A stretch of 49,025 nucleotides of DNA from CAZTDU01 sp964617355 (GCA_964617355.1 CAZTXP010000077.1:1-49025), one strand, 5' to 3'. Shown: positions 37,475-46,606, counted from the first letter of the stretch. Notes: a model not told the origin generated them from the letters alone. Numbers and translations are program-made.

Positions 37475-38799
37475 CGCACGTCTTTCACCGCAGCCCGCGA
37501 GACTCGTACCGGGTCGCGGTGCGCGGTGAAGGGCCCTACCTGTTCGACCGAGAGGGGCGGCGCTACCTGGATGCATCTGGTGGCGCCGCGGTGTCCTGCC
37601 TCGGACACTCCGATGCCGCTGTGGTCCGCGCGATCCACGAGCAGCTTTCGAAGCTGCCGTTCGCCCATACTTCCTTCTTCACGAACGAGCCAATGGAGGC
37701 GCTGGCGGAAGCGCTTGCTTCGCGCGCGCCGGCCGCGCTCGACAAGGTCTACTTCGTTTCCGGCGGCTCGGAGGCGGTGGAGGGTGCGCTCAAGCTTGCG
37801 CGCCAATACTTCCTCGAGAAGGGCGAGCCGCAGCGCCGCCACCTGATCGCGCGACGGCAGTCCTACCACGGCAACACGCTGGGGGCACTCGCGGTCGGAG
37901 GGAATGCCGCGAGACGGCGCCCGTTCGAGCCTTTGCTGTTCGAGGCGAGCCATGTATCGCCCTGCTATGCGTATCGCGGCAGGTGGGCAGGGGAAGACGA
38001 TGGTGCCTATGGGGAGCGTCTCGCTCGCGAACTGGAAGCGGAAATCCTGCGCTTGGGTCCGGATACGGTCATTGGCTTCGTCGCCGAAACGGTCGTTGGC
38101 GCCACGCTCGGCGCTGTGCCACCGGTCGCCGGATATTTCCGCCGCGTTCGCGAGATCTGCGATCGCTACGGCATCCTGCTGATCGCCGACGAGGTCATGT
38201 GCGGCATGGGCCGGTGTGGATCGCTTTTCGCGTTCGAGCCGGAGGGCGTCGTACCCGACCTGGTCACGGTGGCCAAGGGGCTAGGCGCGGGCTATCAGGC
38301 CATCGGCGCCATCGTCGTATCGCGCCAGGTCCATGACGCTGTCGTATCCGGGAGCGGGGCTTTTCAGCATGGGCACACCTACCTTGGCCACGCGGCCGCC
38401 TGCGCGGGCGCACTGGCGGTCCAAAGGCGCCTGCATGAAGGCGGACTCCTGGCACGGGTAGCGCCGCTTGGAGAGGCGTTGGAGCGAAGGCTTCGCGAGG
38501 CGTTCGGTGATCATCCGCACGTCGGCGACATTCGGGGTCGCGGCTTGTTCTGGGCCTTGGAGCTTGTGCGGGACCGTGATAGCAAGGTGCCGTTCGATGC
38601 GTCGATGAGAATCTACGCCCGCCTCAAGAGGGCGGCCCTCGAGGCGGGGCTGCTTTGCTACCCGAGCGGCGGCACGGCCGACGGGGTTAGCGGGGACCAC
38701 GTGCTGCTGGCGCCACCCTTCATCGTCGAGGAGCCACAACTCGACGAAATGGTCGAGAAGCTCTCGGTCGCCCTGAATCTGACGCTGCCGGCGTCCTGA
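37471..38799 (+). CDS. Class III PLP-dependent aminotransferase
   Basis: 442-residue fold-type I transaminase of the omega-amino acid/pyruvate class. The PLP lysine is Lys269 in TVAKGLGAGYQAIG; the GGSEAVEGALKLAR phosphate loop, the YHGNTLGAL segment and the ADEVMCGMGR aspartate are present. The amino donor cannot be told from sequence. The start is GTG 37471, coupled to pckG by GTGA; it may supply keto-acids for gluconeogenesis. A strong hairpin follows. Confidence 0.9.
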   Translation: MTHVFHRSPRDSYRVAVRGEGPYLFDREGRRYLDASGGAAVSCLGHSDAAVVRAIHEQLSKLPFAHTSFFTNEPMEALAEALASRAPAALDKVYFVSGGSEAVEGALKLARQYFLEKGEPQRRHLIARRQSYHGNTLGALAVGGNAARRRPFEPLLFEASHVSPCYAYRGRWAGEDDGAYGERLARELEAEILRLGPDTVIGFVAETVVGATLGAVPPVAGYFRRVREICDRYGILLIADEVMCGMGRCGSLFAFEPEGVVPDLVTVAKGLGAGYQAIGAIVVSRQVHDAVVSGSGAFQHGHTYLGHAAACAGALAVQRRLHEGGLLARVAPLGEALERRLREAFGDHPHVGDIRGRGLFWALELVRDRDSKVPFDASMRIYARLKRAALEAGLLCYPSGGTADGVSGDHVLLAPPFIVEEPQLDEMVEKLSVALNLTLPAS

Positions 38800-38802
38800 T
38801 CC

Positions 38803-38832
38803 GGTTGCCGGTGTCGTTCGGCGCCGGTAACC
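38803..38832 (+). terminator. Strong hairpin without T-run after the aminotransferase gene
   Basis: GGTTGCCGGTG (38803-38813) pairs with CGCCGGTAACC (38822-38832), 11 pairs of which two are G-U, with an 8-nt loop. No T-run follows, so it may be a processing or stability element rather than an intrinsic terminator. Confidence 0.4.
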
Positions 38833-38866
38833 TCGAACGCCAGTAGCGTCAGTCCGGGAGTCATTC

Positions 38867-39838
38867 ATGTGCGTGTTCCGTTGCGTTGTCGTTGCCGCGC
38901 TTTTCGCTGCGGGATTTGCTTCCCCCGCGGCATACGCTCAACAGAAGTACATCACCATCGGCACCGGAGGCGTGACGGGTGTCTACTACGCCGCCGGCGG
39001 GGCGATCTGTCGTCTAGTGAACAAGGATCGCAAGACGCACGGGATCCGGTGTTCCGTGGAGTCGACCGGCGGGTCGGTCGCGAACGCACAAGCGCTCAAG
39101 GCGGGTGATCTCGACCTGGGCATTGCCCAGTCCGACGTGCACTACAACGCGATCAAGGGGGGCGGCCAGTTCGAGAAGGAGGGCGCGCTGGGTGACTTGC
39201 GCTCGGTGATGTCCCTCCATCCGGAACCCATCACGATCGTCGCTCGCAAGGAGGCCAACGTCCGAGCGTTCGAGGACTTGAAGGGCAAGCGGTTCAACGT
39301 CGGCAATCCGGGTTCCGGGACCCGCGCTTCGATTGAGGAGTTGCTATCGGCGGTCGGTTGGAAGCTGCAGGACTTCAGCATGGCCGCGGAAATGAAGGCC
39401 GATGAGCACGGGCCTGCGCTTTGCGACGGCAAGATCGATGCATTCGCCTATGGCGTCGGCCATCCTTCGGCCAACATCCAGGATCCAACCACTTCCTGTG
39501 GTGCGAAGCTGGTGCCGGTGACCGGGGCATCGGTGGACCAGCTGGTCAAGTCCAAGCCGTACTACGCCTATGCGACGATTCCCGGCGGGATCTATTCGAA
39601 CAATCCGCAGGAAACCCGAACCTACGGTGTCCTGGCTACCCTCGTCACCTCATCGAGGGTGCCGGCTGACGCCGTGTACGTTCTGGTAAAGGCGGTATTC
39701 GACAACTTCGAGGAATTCCGCAAACTGCATCCCGCCTTGGCGGCATTGAAGCAGGAAGCGATGATCCGCGACGGGCTGACCGCGCCGCTGCACGACGGCG
39801 CTGCGCGCTTCTATCGAGAGAAGGGATGGTTGAGGTAG
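38867..39838 (+). CDS. TAXI-family TRAP transporter solute receptor
   Basis: 323-residue periplasmic binding protein: signal peptide (about 1-24, ending AAYA), then the TAXI signature YITIGTGGVTGVYYAAGGAIC and GSVANAQALKAGDLDLGIAQSD. TAXI receptors normally feed a fused DctQM-type permease, but no TRAP membrane gene is in the window, so the receptor is an orphan here. Several cysteines (mature domain) may form disulfides. Ligand unknown. It follows the aminotransferase by 67 nt; the MFS gene is convergent with a 40-bp gap that holds no clear terminator. Confidence 0.9.
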   Translation: MCVFRCVVVAALFAAGFASPAAYAQQKYITIGTGGVTGVYYAAGGAICRLVNKDRKTHGIRCSVESTGGSVANAQALKAGDLDLGIAQSDVHYNAIKGGGQFEKEGALGDLRSVMSLHPEPITIVARKEANVRAFEDLKGKRFNVGNPGSGTRASIEELLSAVGWKLQDFSMAAEMKADEHGPALCDGKIDAFAYGVGHPSANIQDPTTSCGAKLVPVTGASVDQLVKSKPYYAYATIPGGIYSNNPQETRTYGVLATLVTSSRVPADAVYVLVKAVFDNFEEFRKLHPALAALKQEAMIRDGLTAPLHDGAARFYREKGWLR

Positions 39839-39878
39839 CCGGCTGCCATTGGAAGACGTTGGGGACCTGCGGCACGAC

Positions 39879-41063
39879 TCATCGCACCCGCAGCACGGTG
39901 ATCGCGAGTCCGGCGGCGAGCATCGCGGCGAGGCCCGCGGTAACGAAAACCGTCGAGGCGGGCGAATGATCCAGGATCGAACCCGCGAACGCGATTCCAG
40001 CACTTACGCCTGCGAGCAACGCGGTCGATGACCAGGTAAAGGCCTCGGTCGAATGGATCGGTCGCGCGATCTTGGCAACCAGCATCGATTGGATGATCAG
40101 TGCTGGTGCCATCACGATTCCGGCCAGCACGCTGATCGATGCGAATAGCCAAGGCTCGGCAATTGTGCCAAGGAGCGCGATGCCACCTCCCATGAGGAAT
40201 AGCATCGTCGCGAACTGGCGTCGAAGCGGGGCGTGCCAGATTCGACCCCCGTACCCCAGAGCGCCGGCTGCGCTGCCGACGCTCATGAGCGCGAGCAGGA
40301 GGCCGGCAAGCGCGGGACTGCGCATTTCGGTGGCGTAGCCGGTGATCCCCATTTCCACCATGCCGAAAGCGCTGGCATAGAGGGCGATCGTTGCCAGCAA
40401 TGCCGGGAAGCCTCGCTCGGCCAGAGGCCCGAACAGGCTCGAGGGCGCGCGCGTTTCTATCTTCCAGTGCCGCAGGGCGGGCGACCGCAGGAACAGCAGG
40501 GTGCCGAGGAAGGCGGAGGCTGCGGCAAAGAGCACCGCGGCCTCCGGTGACGACAGGGCGACGAAGAGAGCGACAACGGCAGGTCCGACGATGAATATGG
40601 ACTCGATCAGCAGCGACTCGAGCGAATAGGCGGCCGACAGTTCAGCATCGTTCGTCCCGAGTTGCCGCTTCAGGAACGTGCGCATGCATACGGTGATGGG
40701 AGGGAACGCCGCACCAGCGACGAACGCCGTCAGAGCACAGACTGTCGGCGGAAGGCCCGAGCGCATGGATGCAATCAAGGCAACCAGCATCGCAGGGTAA
40801 GCGATCGCGCAACCAATCAGGGCAGTTCGGGGACCGTAGCGGTCGATATATCGACCAAGCCACGGTGCGAGGCATGCGAGGCCCGCGACGTATGCACCCG
40901 TAAACAGGCCGGCACTGGCGAATGATCCGGCGGATGCTTGAGCGGCAAGCATCAAGGCCAGGCCAGCCATCCCGATGGGCAGACGGCCTAGGATGGAGGA
41001 TGCAATGGCGCCCCGCATTCCAGCTCGCCGCAGAACGGCTTCGTATTGACGGAAGGAGAGCAC
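39879..41063 (-). CDS. Major facilitator superfamily transporter
   Basis: 394 residues with about 12 hydrophobic segments. The MFS loop 2-3 motif is present in weak form (APWLGRYIDRYGPR), and the helices are rich in Gly/Ala. It resembles sugar or drug efflux permeases of the YbjJ/AraJ kind, but no substrate can be assigned. The start is GTG 41063; an AAGGA lies 12 nt upstream, a little far. Upstream is a fair minus-strand promoter. Confidence 0.85.
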   Translation of the reverse strand: MLSFRQYEAVLRRAGMRGAIASSILGRLPIGMAGLALMLAAQASAGSFASAGLFTGAYVAGLACLAPWLGRYIDRYGPRTALIGCAIAYPAMLVALIASMRSGLPPTVCALTAFVAGAAFPPITVCMRTFLKRQLGTNDAELSAAYSLESLLIESIFIVGPAVVALFVALSSPEAAVLFAAASAFLGTLLFLRSPALRHWKIETRAPSSLFGPLAERGFPALLATIALYASAFGMVEMGITGYATEMRSPALAGLLLALMSVGSAAGALGYGGRIWHAPLRRQFATMLFLMGGGIALLGTIAEPWLFASISVLAGIVMAPALIIQSMLVAKIARPIHSTEAFTWSSTALLAGVSAGIAFAGSILDHSPASTVFVTAGLAAMLAAGLAITVLRVR

Positions 41064-41080
41064 GAAGCTGAAAAGTCCTT

Positions 41081-41110
41081 ATTTTACGATAAGTTATTGA
41101 ATTGGTGCAA
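41081..41110 (-). promoter_or_regulatory. Putative promoter of the MFS gene
   Basis: On the minus strand, TTGCAC (41110-41105) and TAAAAT (41086-41081) are 18 bp apart. A CTTAT/ATAAG inverted repeat (41078-41093) overlaps the -10. Confidence 0.45.
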
Positions 41111-41132
41111 TGCGGCATCGCGGGTAAGGGAA

Positions 41133-41148
41133 GGTTCCACGTGGAACA
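41133..41148. other. parS: parS-like centromere site 1
   Basis: GGTTCCACGTGGAACA, with the 14-bp perfect palindrome GTTCCACGTGGAAC, a close variant of the general ParB target GTTTCACGTGAAAC. parA and parB lie 2.6 kb downstream. Confidence 0.88.
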
Positions 41149-41168
41149 TTCCTTCGGGATCGCCTTCC

Positions 41169-41198
41169 TTGGTTCCACGTGGAACATTCACGTATGAT
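41169..41198 (+). promoter_or_regulatory. Putative mnmG-rsmG-parAB promoter overlapping parS
   Basis: TATGAT (41193-41198) is a good -10; TTGGTT (41169-41174), 18 bp away, is a weak -35. parS site 2 fills the spacer, so ParB binding could repress the operon. Confidence 0.45.
41171..41186. other. parS: parS-like centromere site 2
   Basis: Identical 16-mer to site 1, starting 38 bp further right, in the same orientation. It falls in the presumed mnmG promoter spacer. Confidence 0.88.
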
Positions 41199-41225
41199 TG
41201 CGCCCTCCGCGAATCTTCCTCCTAG

Positions 41226-43121
41226 ATGCTCCATCCCGACACATTTGATGTGATTGTGGTTGGTGGTGGTCACGCCGGCACGGAAGCCGCGCTGGCCGCC
41301 GCCCGCATGGGGGTGCGCACGCTACTCCTCACCCACAATCTGGAGACGTTGGGCCAGATGTCCTGCAATCCCTCCATCGGAGGGATCGGCAAGGGGCATC
41401 TGGTCAAGGAAGTCGACGCGCTTGGTGGCGCGATGGCCGAGGCCACAGACCAGGCCGGAATCCAGTTCCGTATCCTCAATGGCAGCAAGGGGCCGGCTGT
41501 CAGGGCGACGCGGGCGCAGGCCGATCGAGTGCTTTACCGAAGGGCCATCCGCGAGCGTCTGGAGAATCAGGCAAACCTGACCCTCTTCCAGCAGGCGGTC
41601 GACGACGTCCTGATCGAGGGCGACCAGGTCTGCGGCGTCGTGACCCAGATGGGCGTGAGATTCCGTGCTCGGGCAGTGGTGCTGACCGCTGGCACTTTCT
41701 TGGCCGGGTTGGTACACGTGGGAATGGAGCGCCACATCGCCGGTCGGGCCGGGGATCCAGCGTCCATTCGGCTTGCGGAGCGGCTGCGAGAGCTTGCCTT
41801 GCCCGCAGGGCGCCTCAAGACCGGTACGCCGCCGCGACTCGATGGCAAGACCATCGACTATTCAGTGATGGAGCCCCAGCCCGGGGATTCACCCGAGCCG
41901 GTGTTCTCCTTCCTGGGGCGACGCGAGCGCCATCCCAGGCAGCTTCCCTGCTGGATTGCGCACACCAACGAACGCACCCATGAAATCATCCGCGGCGGGC
42001 TGGATCGCTCGCCGCTCTATACGGGGGTCATCCAGGGCGTCGGCCCTCGCTACTGCCCGTCGATCGAGGACAAGATCCATCGCTTCGCGGGAAAGTCGAG
42101 CCATCAGGTATTCCTCGAGCCCGAAGGACTGACGACACACGAGGTCTATCCCAACGGGATCTCCACGAGCCTTCCGTTCGATGTCCAGATAGAACTCGTG
42201 CGGTCGATCCACGGCTTGGAAGGGGCTCATATCCTGCGTCCCGGCTATGCGATCGAGTACGACTATTACGACCCGCGGCACCTGAAATCCTCCCTTGAAA
42301 CCAAGTCCATCTCGGGACTCTTCTTTGCCGGTCAGATCAATGGCACGACCGGCTACGAGGAAGCGGCGGCACAAGGGCTTCTAGCGGGCATCAACGCGGG
42401 ACTGCAGGTCCTCGGGCGCGAGCCTTGGTCCCCAGCACGAGACCAGGCGTATCTGGGCGTCATGGTCGACGATCTCGTTACGCGCGGTGTTTCGGAGCCG
42501 TACCGTATGTTTACCAGCCGCGCGGAGTATCGCCTGCAACTCCGGGAGGACAACGCCGACTTGCGCCTCACGGAGATCGGCCGCCGCCTCGGCGTGGTGG
42601 ATGACGCGCGTTGGGAGGCGTTTGCCCGCAAGCGGGATGCGATCGAGACCGAGAAAGCTCGCCTGAAGACGATCTGGATTCACCCCGGAGATTGGAATGG
42701 CGAGCAGGCTCGGACACTGCTGGGCCAGCCCTTGGAGCGTGAGCAAACGCTCGCGGATTTGTTGCGCCGACCGAATGTTAGTTATGACTCGCTTAGGCAA
42801 ATGCCTAAATTCGGCAATGGTCTTGAGGATCCTGTAGCGTCAGAGCAAGTCGATATCCAGGCAAAGTACCGGGGCTACATCGAACGTCAGAATGAGGAGG
42901 TCAAGCGGTTAGCGCGGCAGGATGCGGTCGCGCTTCCGCGCGATCTCGATTATTCGCAGGTTTCAGGCCTTTCGGCTGAGGTTCGACAGCGCCTAGGCCA
43001 GCATCGCCCGGAAAATATCGGTCAGGTTCGTCGGATGACGGGCATCACGCCCGCCGCGGTGTCGCTGCTGCTCGTCTTTCTCAAGCGGAAGGGGGTCGAT
43101 TCCCTGAAGAAGTCCGCATGA
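41226..43121 (+). CDS. mnmG: tRNA uridine-5-carboxymethylaminomethyl modification enzyme MnmG (GidA)
   Basis: FAD-dependent partner of MnmE. 631 residues: FAD motif VVGGGHAGTEAALAAARMG, SCNPSIGGIGKGHLVKEVDALGG, the second FAD motif LFFAGQINGTTGYEEAAAQGLLAGINA, and a helical C-terminus. ATG 41226 has no Shine-Dalgarno. It heads a four-gene operon in which every junction is an ATGA overlap. Confidence 0.97.
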   Translation: MLHPDTFDVIVVGGGHAGTEAALAAARMGVRTLLLTHNLETLGQMSCNPSIGGIGKGHLVKEVDALGGAMAEATDQAGIQFRILNGSKGPAVRATRAQADRVLYRRAIRERLENQANLTLFQQAVDDVLIEGDQVCGVVTQMGVRFRARAVVLTAGTFLAGLVHVGMERHIAGRAGDPASIRLAERLRELALPAGRLKTGTPPRLDGKTIDYSVMEPQPGDSPEPVFSFLGRRERHPRQLPCWIAHTNERTHEIIRGGLDRSPLYTGVIQGVGPRYCPSIEDKIHRFAGKSSHQVFLEPEGLTTHEVYPNGISTSLPFDVQIELVRSIHGLEGAHILRPGYAIEYDYYDPRHLKSSLETKSISGLFFAGQINGTTGYEEAAAQGLLAGINAGLQVLGREPWSPARDQAYLGVMVDDLVTRGVSEPYRMFTSRAEYRLQLREDNADLRLTEIGRRLGVVDDARWEAFARKRDAIETEKARLKTIWIHPGDWNGEQARTLLGQPLEREQTLADLLRRPNVSYDSLRQMPKFGNGLEDPVASEQVDIQAKYRGYIERQNEEVKRLARQDAVALPRDLDYSQVSGLSAEVRQRLGQHRPENIGQVRRMTGITPAAVSLLLVFLKRKGVDSLKKSA

Positions 43122-43747
43122 CGCCCGAGGCACTGCTTGACTCCGGGCTGCGCTCCCTGGAACTCGCACTGGACACGAATGCCAGGCAGCGCTTGCTGGC
43201 GTTCTCGGCCATGGTGGAACGCTGGAACCGCACCTTCAATCTCACCGCGATTCGCGATCCCCGACGCATCATGACGCATCACTTGCTCGATTCCCTCGCC
43301 GTTGTCCGGTATCTGCCGGCCGGCTCCATGGCGGATATCGGATCCGGCGGCGGCTTTCCAGGCGTGCCAGTCGCGATCGCGCAGCCCGATCGGCCGGTGA
43401 CCCTCGTCGATTCAAATTCCAAGAAGGCCGCGTTCCTGCGCCAGGCAAGCATCGAGTTGCCGCTCAGGAACGCCGCCGTGCACGAGGGACGCGTCGAAGC
43501 GTGGCGGCCGGAAGCGCTCTTCGACGTCGTGATCTCGAGAGCCTTTGCCGACCTGTCGCAATTCATAGGCGCATGCCGGCATTTGCTGAAGGCCGGCGGC
43601 GAATGGCTCGCGATGAAGGGCGCGATGCCCGAAGCCGAAATCGCGACGCTCCCGCCGGACGTCGAGGTTCGTGAAGTCGTGCGCATCGCGGTCCCGGAAC
43701 TCGACGCCGAGCGCCACCTGATCCGCATCGCCCGGAGGGCCGCATGA
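43118..43747 (+). CDS. rsmG: 16S rRNA (guanine-527 N7) methyltransferase RsmG (GidB)
   Basis: 209 residues. SAM-binding motif ADIGSGGGFPGVPVAIAQ, VTLVDSNSKKAAFLRQ and VISRAFADLSQF are intact, as is the N-terminal ERWNRTFNLTAIRDP. Loss of this enzyme gives low-level streptomycin resistance in other bacteria. ATG 43118 overlaps the mnmG stop, and the stop overlaps parA. Confidence 0.96.
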   Translation: MTPEALLDSGLRSLELALDTNARQRLLAFSAMVERWNRTFNLTAIRDPRRIMTHHLLDSLAVVRYLPAGSMADIGSGGGFPGVPVAIAQPDRPVTLVDSNSKKAAFLRQASIELPLRNAAVHEGRVEAWRPEALFDVVISRAFADLSQFIGACRHLLKAGGEWLAMKGAMPEAEIATLPPDVEVREVVRIAVPELDAERHLIRIARRAA

Positions 43748-44511
43748 CCCGTGTCATCGCCGTGGTCAACCAGAAGGGTGGCGTCGGCAAGACGACGACC
43801 AGCGTCAATACCGCCGCGAGCCTCTCGCAGGCCGGAAAGCGCGTCCTGCTCGTCGACCTCGATCCGCAGGGCAATGCCACCATGGGAAGCGGCGTTGACA
43901 AGCGCACGGTGGAGCGCACCGTCTACCACGTGCTGCTGGGCCTCGGGGAAGTCGCGTCGATCCGTCGCCGGAGCGAGTCCGGTCTGTTCGACCTGCTGCC
44001 GGCGAACCGCGAACTCGCGGGCGCGGAGATCGAGCTCGTCGACCTGCCGAACCGGGAAACGCGCCTGCGCGCCGCACTGGAGCGCGTCGAAGCCGAGTAC
44101 GACTTCATCCTCATCGATTGTCCGCCGTCCTTGTCGCTGCTGACGATCAACGGGCTGGTCGCCGCTCGCCGCGTGCTGATCCCGATGCAGTGCGAGTACT
44201 ACGCCCTGGAGGGGCTGACCGATCTCGTCGGCACGATCAAGCGTGTACGGGCCGCGCTGAACCCGAACCTGGAGATCGAGGGCCTGCTGCGCACCATGTA
44301 CGACCCGCGCAATACGCTGGCGCAGCAGGTGTCTTCGCAACTGGAATCGCATTTCGGCGACAAGGTCTATCGCACGTTGGTGCCGCGAAACGTGCGCCTC
44401 GCGGAGGCGCCAAGCCATGGGGTGCCCGCGGTGATCCTCGATCGCTCGTCCAAGGGCGCACAGGCCTATCTGGCGCTTGCCGAAGAGATGCTCGCAAGGG
44501 AGGTTGCATGA
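43744..44511 (+). CDS. parA: Chromosome partition ATPase ParA (Soj)
   Basis: 255 residues. The deviant Walker A is NQKGGVGKTTTSVN at the N-terminus, with DLDPQGNAT and the Walker B IDCPPSLSLLT following. No N-terminal helix-turn-helix, so it is a chromosomal type Ib ParA. With ParB and the parS sites upstream of mnmG it should move the origin region during division. Confidence 0.97.
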   Translation: MTRVIAVVNQKGGVGKTTTSVNTAASLSQAGKRVLLVDLDPQGNATMGSGVDKRTVERTVYHVLLGLGEVASIRRRSESGLFDLLPANRELAGAEIELVDLPNRETRLRAALERVEAEYDFILIDCPPSLSLLTINGLVAARRVLIPMQCEYYALEGLTDLVGTIKRVRAALNPNLEIEGLLRTMYDPRNTLAQQVSSQLESHFGDKVYRTLVPRNVRLAEAPSHGVPAVILDRSSKGAQAYLALAEEMLAREVA

Positions 44512-45368
44512 TCAAGCCCAAGGGGCTGGGCCGGGGGCTGGACGCGCTGCTCGGCGCACCCGATTCCCCGCCGAAGGCCGAGACCGTGGGCGCCCTGCCG
44601 GTCGGTCGGATCCGGCCGGGCAAATACCAGCCTCGCACGAGGATGGACCAGGCGGCGCTCGCGGAGCTCGCGGCCTCGATCAAGGCGCAGGGCCTGATGC
44701 AGCCCGTTGTCGTGCGCCCAGTGGAACGCGACCGGTATGAACTCATCGCGGGGGAACGCCGCTGGAGAGCCGCGCAACTCGCCGGCCTGGAGCAGATTCC
44801 CGCGATCGTCCGCGAGGTACCGGACGAGGCGGCGCTTGCGATGTCGCTCATCGAGAACATCCAGCGCGAGGACCTGAATCCGATGGAGGAAGCGGCGGGA
44901 TTGCAGCGCCTCGCCGACGAATTCCGGCTGACGCACGAGCAGATCGCGGACGCCGTCGGCCGTTCCCGCAGCGCCACCACCAACCTGCTGCGGCTCCTGA
45001 AGCTCACCAAGCCCGTGCAGGAAATGGTGATGGAGGGCGTGCTCGAGATGGGCCACGCGCGAGCGCTGCTCGGGGTCGACGGCGCGCGGCAGGTGGAGCT
45101 TGCCAACCGCATCGCGGCGCAAGGGCTCTCCGTGCGGGACGCGGAGTCCCTTGTCCAGCAGGATTCCCGCGACCCGGCGAAGGCGCGCGCGGCGCGCAAG
45201 GTCGACCGCGACGTCGCCCGCCTCGAGGAAGAGATGGCCGAGACGCTCGGGACGTCGGTCGAGATCAAGCCCGGCCGCAAGGGCACCGGCAAGCTCGTCC
45301 TCCACTATGCGAGCTTCGACCACCTGGACGACCTGATCGCGCGCCTGCGTGGCCGCGCCAACGGCTGA
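44508..45368 (+). CDS. parB: Chromosome partition protein ParB (Spo0J)
   Basis: 286 residues. The N-terminal GLGRGLDALLG motif contacts ParA; the CTP-binding core includes PGKYQPRT, the IKAQGLMQPVVVRP strand and GERRWRAAQLAGL; SLIENIQREDLNPMEEA precedes the helix-turn-helix HEQIADAVGRSRSATTNLLRLL; a dimerisation domain ends the protein. ATG 44508 has AGGGAGG upstream and overlaps parA. Its target sites are the two parS-like palindromes before mnmG. Confidence 0.97.
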   Translation: MIKPKGLGRGLDALLGAPDSPPKAETVGALPVGRIRPGKYQPRTRMDQAALAELAASIKAQGLMQPVVVRPVERDRYELIAGERRWRAAQLAGLEQIPAIVREVPDEAALAMSLIENIQREDLNPMEEAAGLQRLADEFRLTHEQIADAVGRSRSATTNLLRLLKLTKPVQEMVMEGVLEMGHARALLGVDGARQVELANRIAAQGLSVRDAESLVQQDSRDPAKARAARKVDRDVARLEEEMAETLGTSVEIKPGRKGTGKLVLHYASFDHLDDLIARLRGRANG

Positions 45369-45374
45369 GCCGGC

Positions 45375-45403
45375 TTGGCGGCTGCGTATTCCCCGGCTAG
45401 AAT
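45375..45403 (+). promoter_or_regulatory. atp operon promoter
   Basis: TTGGCG (45375-45380) and TAGAAT (45398-45403), exactly 17 bp apart, right after parB. The expected start near 45410 leaves a leader of only about 15 nt before atpI. Confidence 0.6.
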
Positions 45404-45424
45404 CTACGTCTTCGTCGCGTCGGC

Positions 45425-45772
45425 ATGAGCGGCGTGCTGCCGCGGCTGCTGGCGCTCCAGGGCGCGATCACCGCGATCTGCACGGTCGTGCTGCTGGCTT
45501 GGCGGGGCGCTGAAGCAGGGCTCGCGGGAGTGGCGGGCGGCGCCACGGCGTCGGCGAGCGCAATCGCGTACGGGCTGGGTTTCTGGCTGCTCGGGCGCAG
45601 GTCGGGGGACTCGCCGCTGCGTGCGTTCCTCGTCTGCGAAGTGCTGCGGCTGGGAAGCGCCCTCGGCCTGTTGGCGGTCGGCATCGGCGCGTTCTCCGGT
45701 GCGGACGCGCTGGCCTTCCTCGGCGTGTTCGCCGCGGCAATGTTGGCGTACTTGCTGGTTTGGGTCGTGTAA
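45425..45772 (+). CDS. atpI: ATP synthase subunit I-like protein
   Basis: 115-residue membrane protein with four hydrophobic segments (about 8-25, 32-52, 68-86 and 93-113), in the atpI position ahead of atpB. It carries the central GGATASASAIAYGLGFWLL segment typical of AtpI, which helps assemble the c-ring. There is no recognisable Shine-Dalgarno before ATG 45425, so expression is probably low. Sequence is weakly conserved in this family; the call leans on position. Confidence 0.82.
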   Translation: MSGVLPRLLALQGAITAICTVVLLAWRGAEAGLAGVAGGATASASAIAYGLGFWLLGRRSGDSPLRAFLVCEVLRLGSALGLLAVGIGAFSGADALAFLGVFAAAMLAYLLVWVV

Positions 45773-45814
45773 CGGAATCATCGACTGATATCGCTAGGCT
45801 TCCCCGAAGACAAC

Positions 45815-46606
45815 ATGGCTGCTGAGACCCCCGGCGAGTACATCTCCCACCACCTGACCAACCTGAGCATCAAGGTCGGCGAGGGTGGCTTCTGGACGCT
45901 CCATCTCGACTCGATCATCATGGGCTGGCTGGTCGGGATCGCGGGCATCGGAGCCTTCTACCTGGTCGCCAGGTCCGCCACTCGCGGCGTGCCGGGTCGG
46001 CTGCAGGGCTTCATCGAGCTGATGGTCGAGTTCGTCGACGGCACCGTGAGGGACATCTTCCCCGGCGAGCGCAAGTTCCTCGCGCCGCTCGCGCTGACGA
46101 TCTTCGTCTGGGTCTTCATGATGAACCTCATGGACCTGATCCCGGTGGACTTCGTCGCCTCGGGCACCGGGCTGCTCGGCCTGCACCACTGGAAGGCGGT
46201 CCCCAGCACCGACCTGAACACCACGTTCGCGATGTCGATCACCGTGTTCGTGCTGACGATCTACTTCAGCTTCAAGGCGAAGGGCGCGGGCGGCTTCGTG
46301 CACGAGCTCTTCACCGCGCCGTTCGGGTCCAACCCCCTCTTCTGGATCCCGAACTTCATCCTGAATGTCATCGAGTACCTGTCCAAGCCGGTGTCGCTCG
46401 CGATGCGACTGTTCGGAAACATGTACGCGGGCGAGCTGATCTTCATCCTGCTCGCGCTGCTTGGCACGAGCTGGGCGTGGTTCCTGCCCTCGGCGGTGCT
46501 GTCGGCCGGCTGGGCGATCTTCCACATCCTGATCATCCTGCTGCAGGCCTTCATCTTCATGGTGCTCACCGTGGTGTACATCGCCATGGCGCACGAGCAT
46601 CACTAA
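45815..46606 (+). CDS. atpB: ATP synthase Fo subunit a
   Basis: 263 residues, membrane channel subunit that passes protons to the c-ring. The essential arginine is Arg198 in SLAMRLFGNMYAGELIF; NLMDLIPVDF and the last helix HILIILLQAFIFMVLTVVYI are typical. A weak ribosome site (GAAGACAAC) precedes ATG 45815. Confidence 0.97.
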   Translation: MAAETPGEYISHHLTNLSIKVGEGGFWTLHLDSIIMGWLVGIAGIGAFYLVARSATRGVPGRLQGFIELMVEFVDGTVRDIFPGERKFLAPLALTIFVWVFMMNLMDLIPVDFVASGTGLLGLHHWKAVPSTDLNTTFAMSITVFVLTIYFSFKAKGAGGFVHELFTAPFGSNPLFWIPNFILNVIEYLSKPVSLAMRLFGNMYAGELIFILLALLGTSWAWFLPSAVLSAGWAIFHILIILLQAFIFMVLTVVYIAMAHEHH

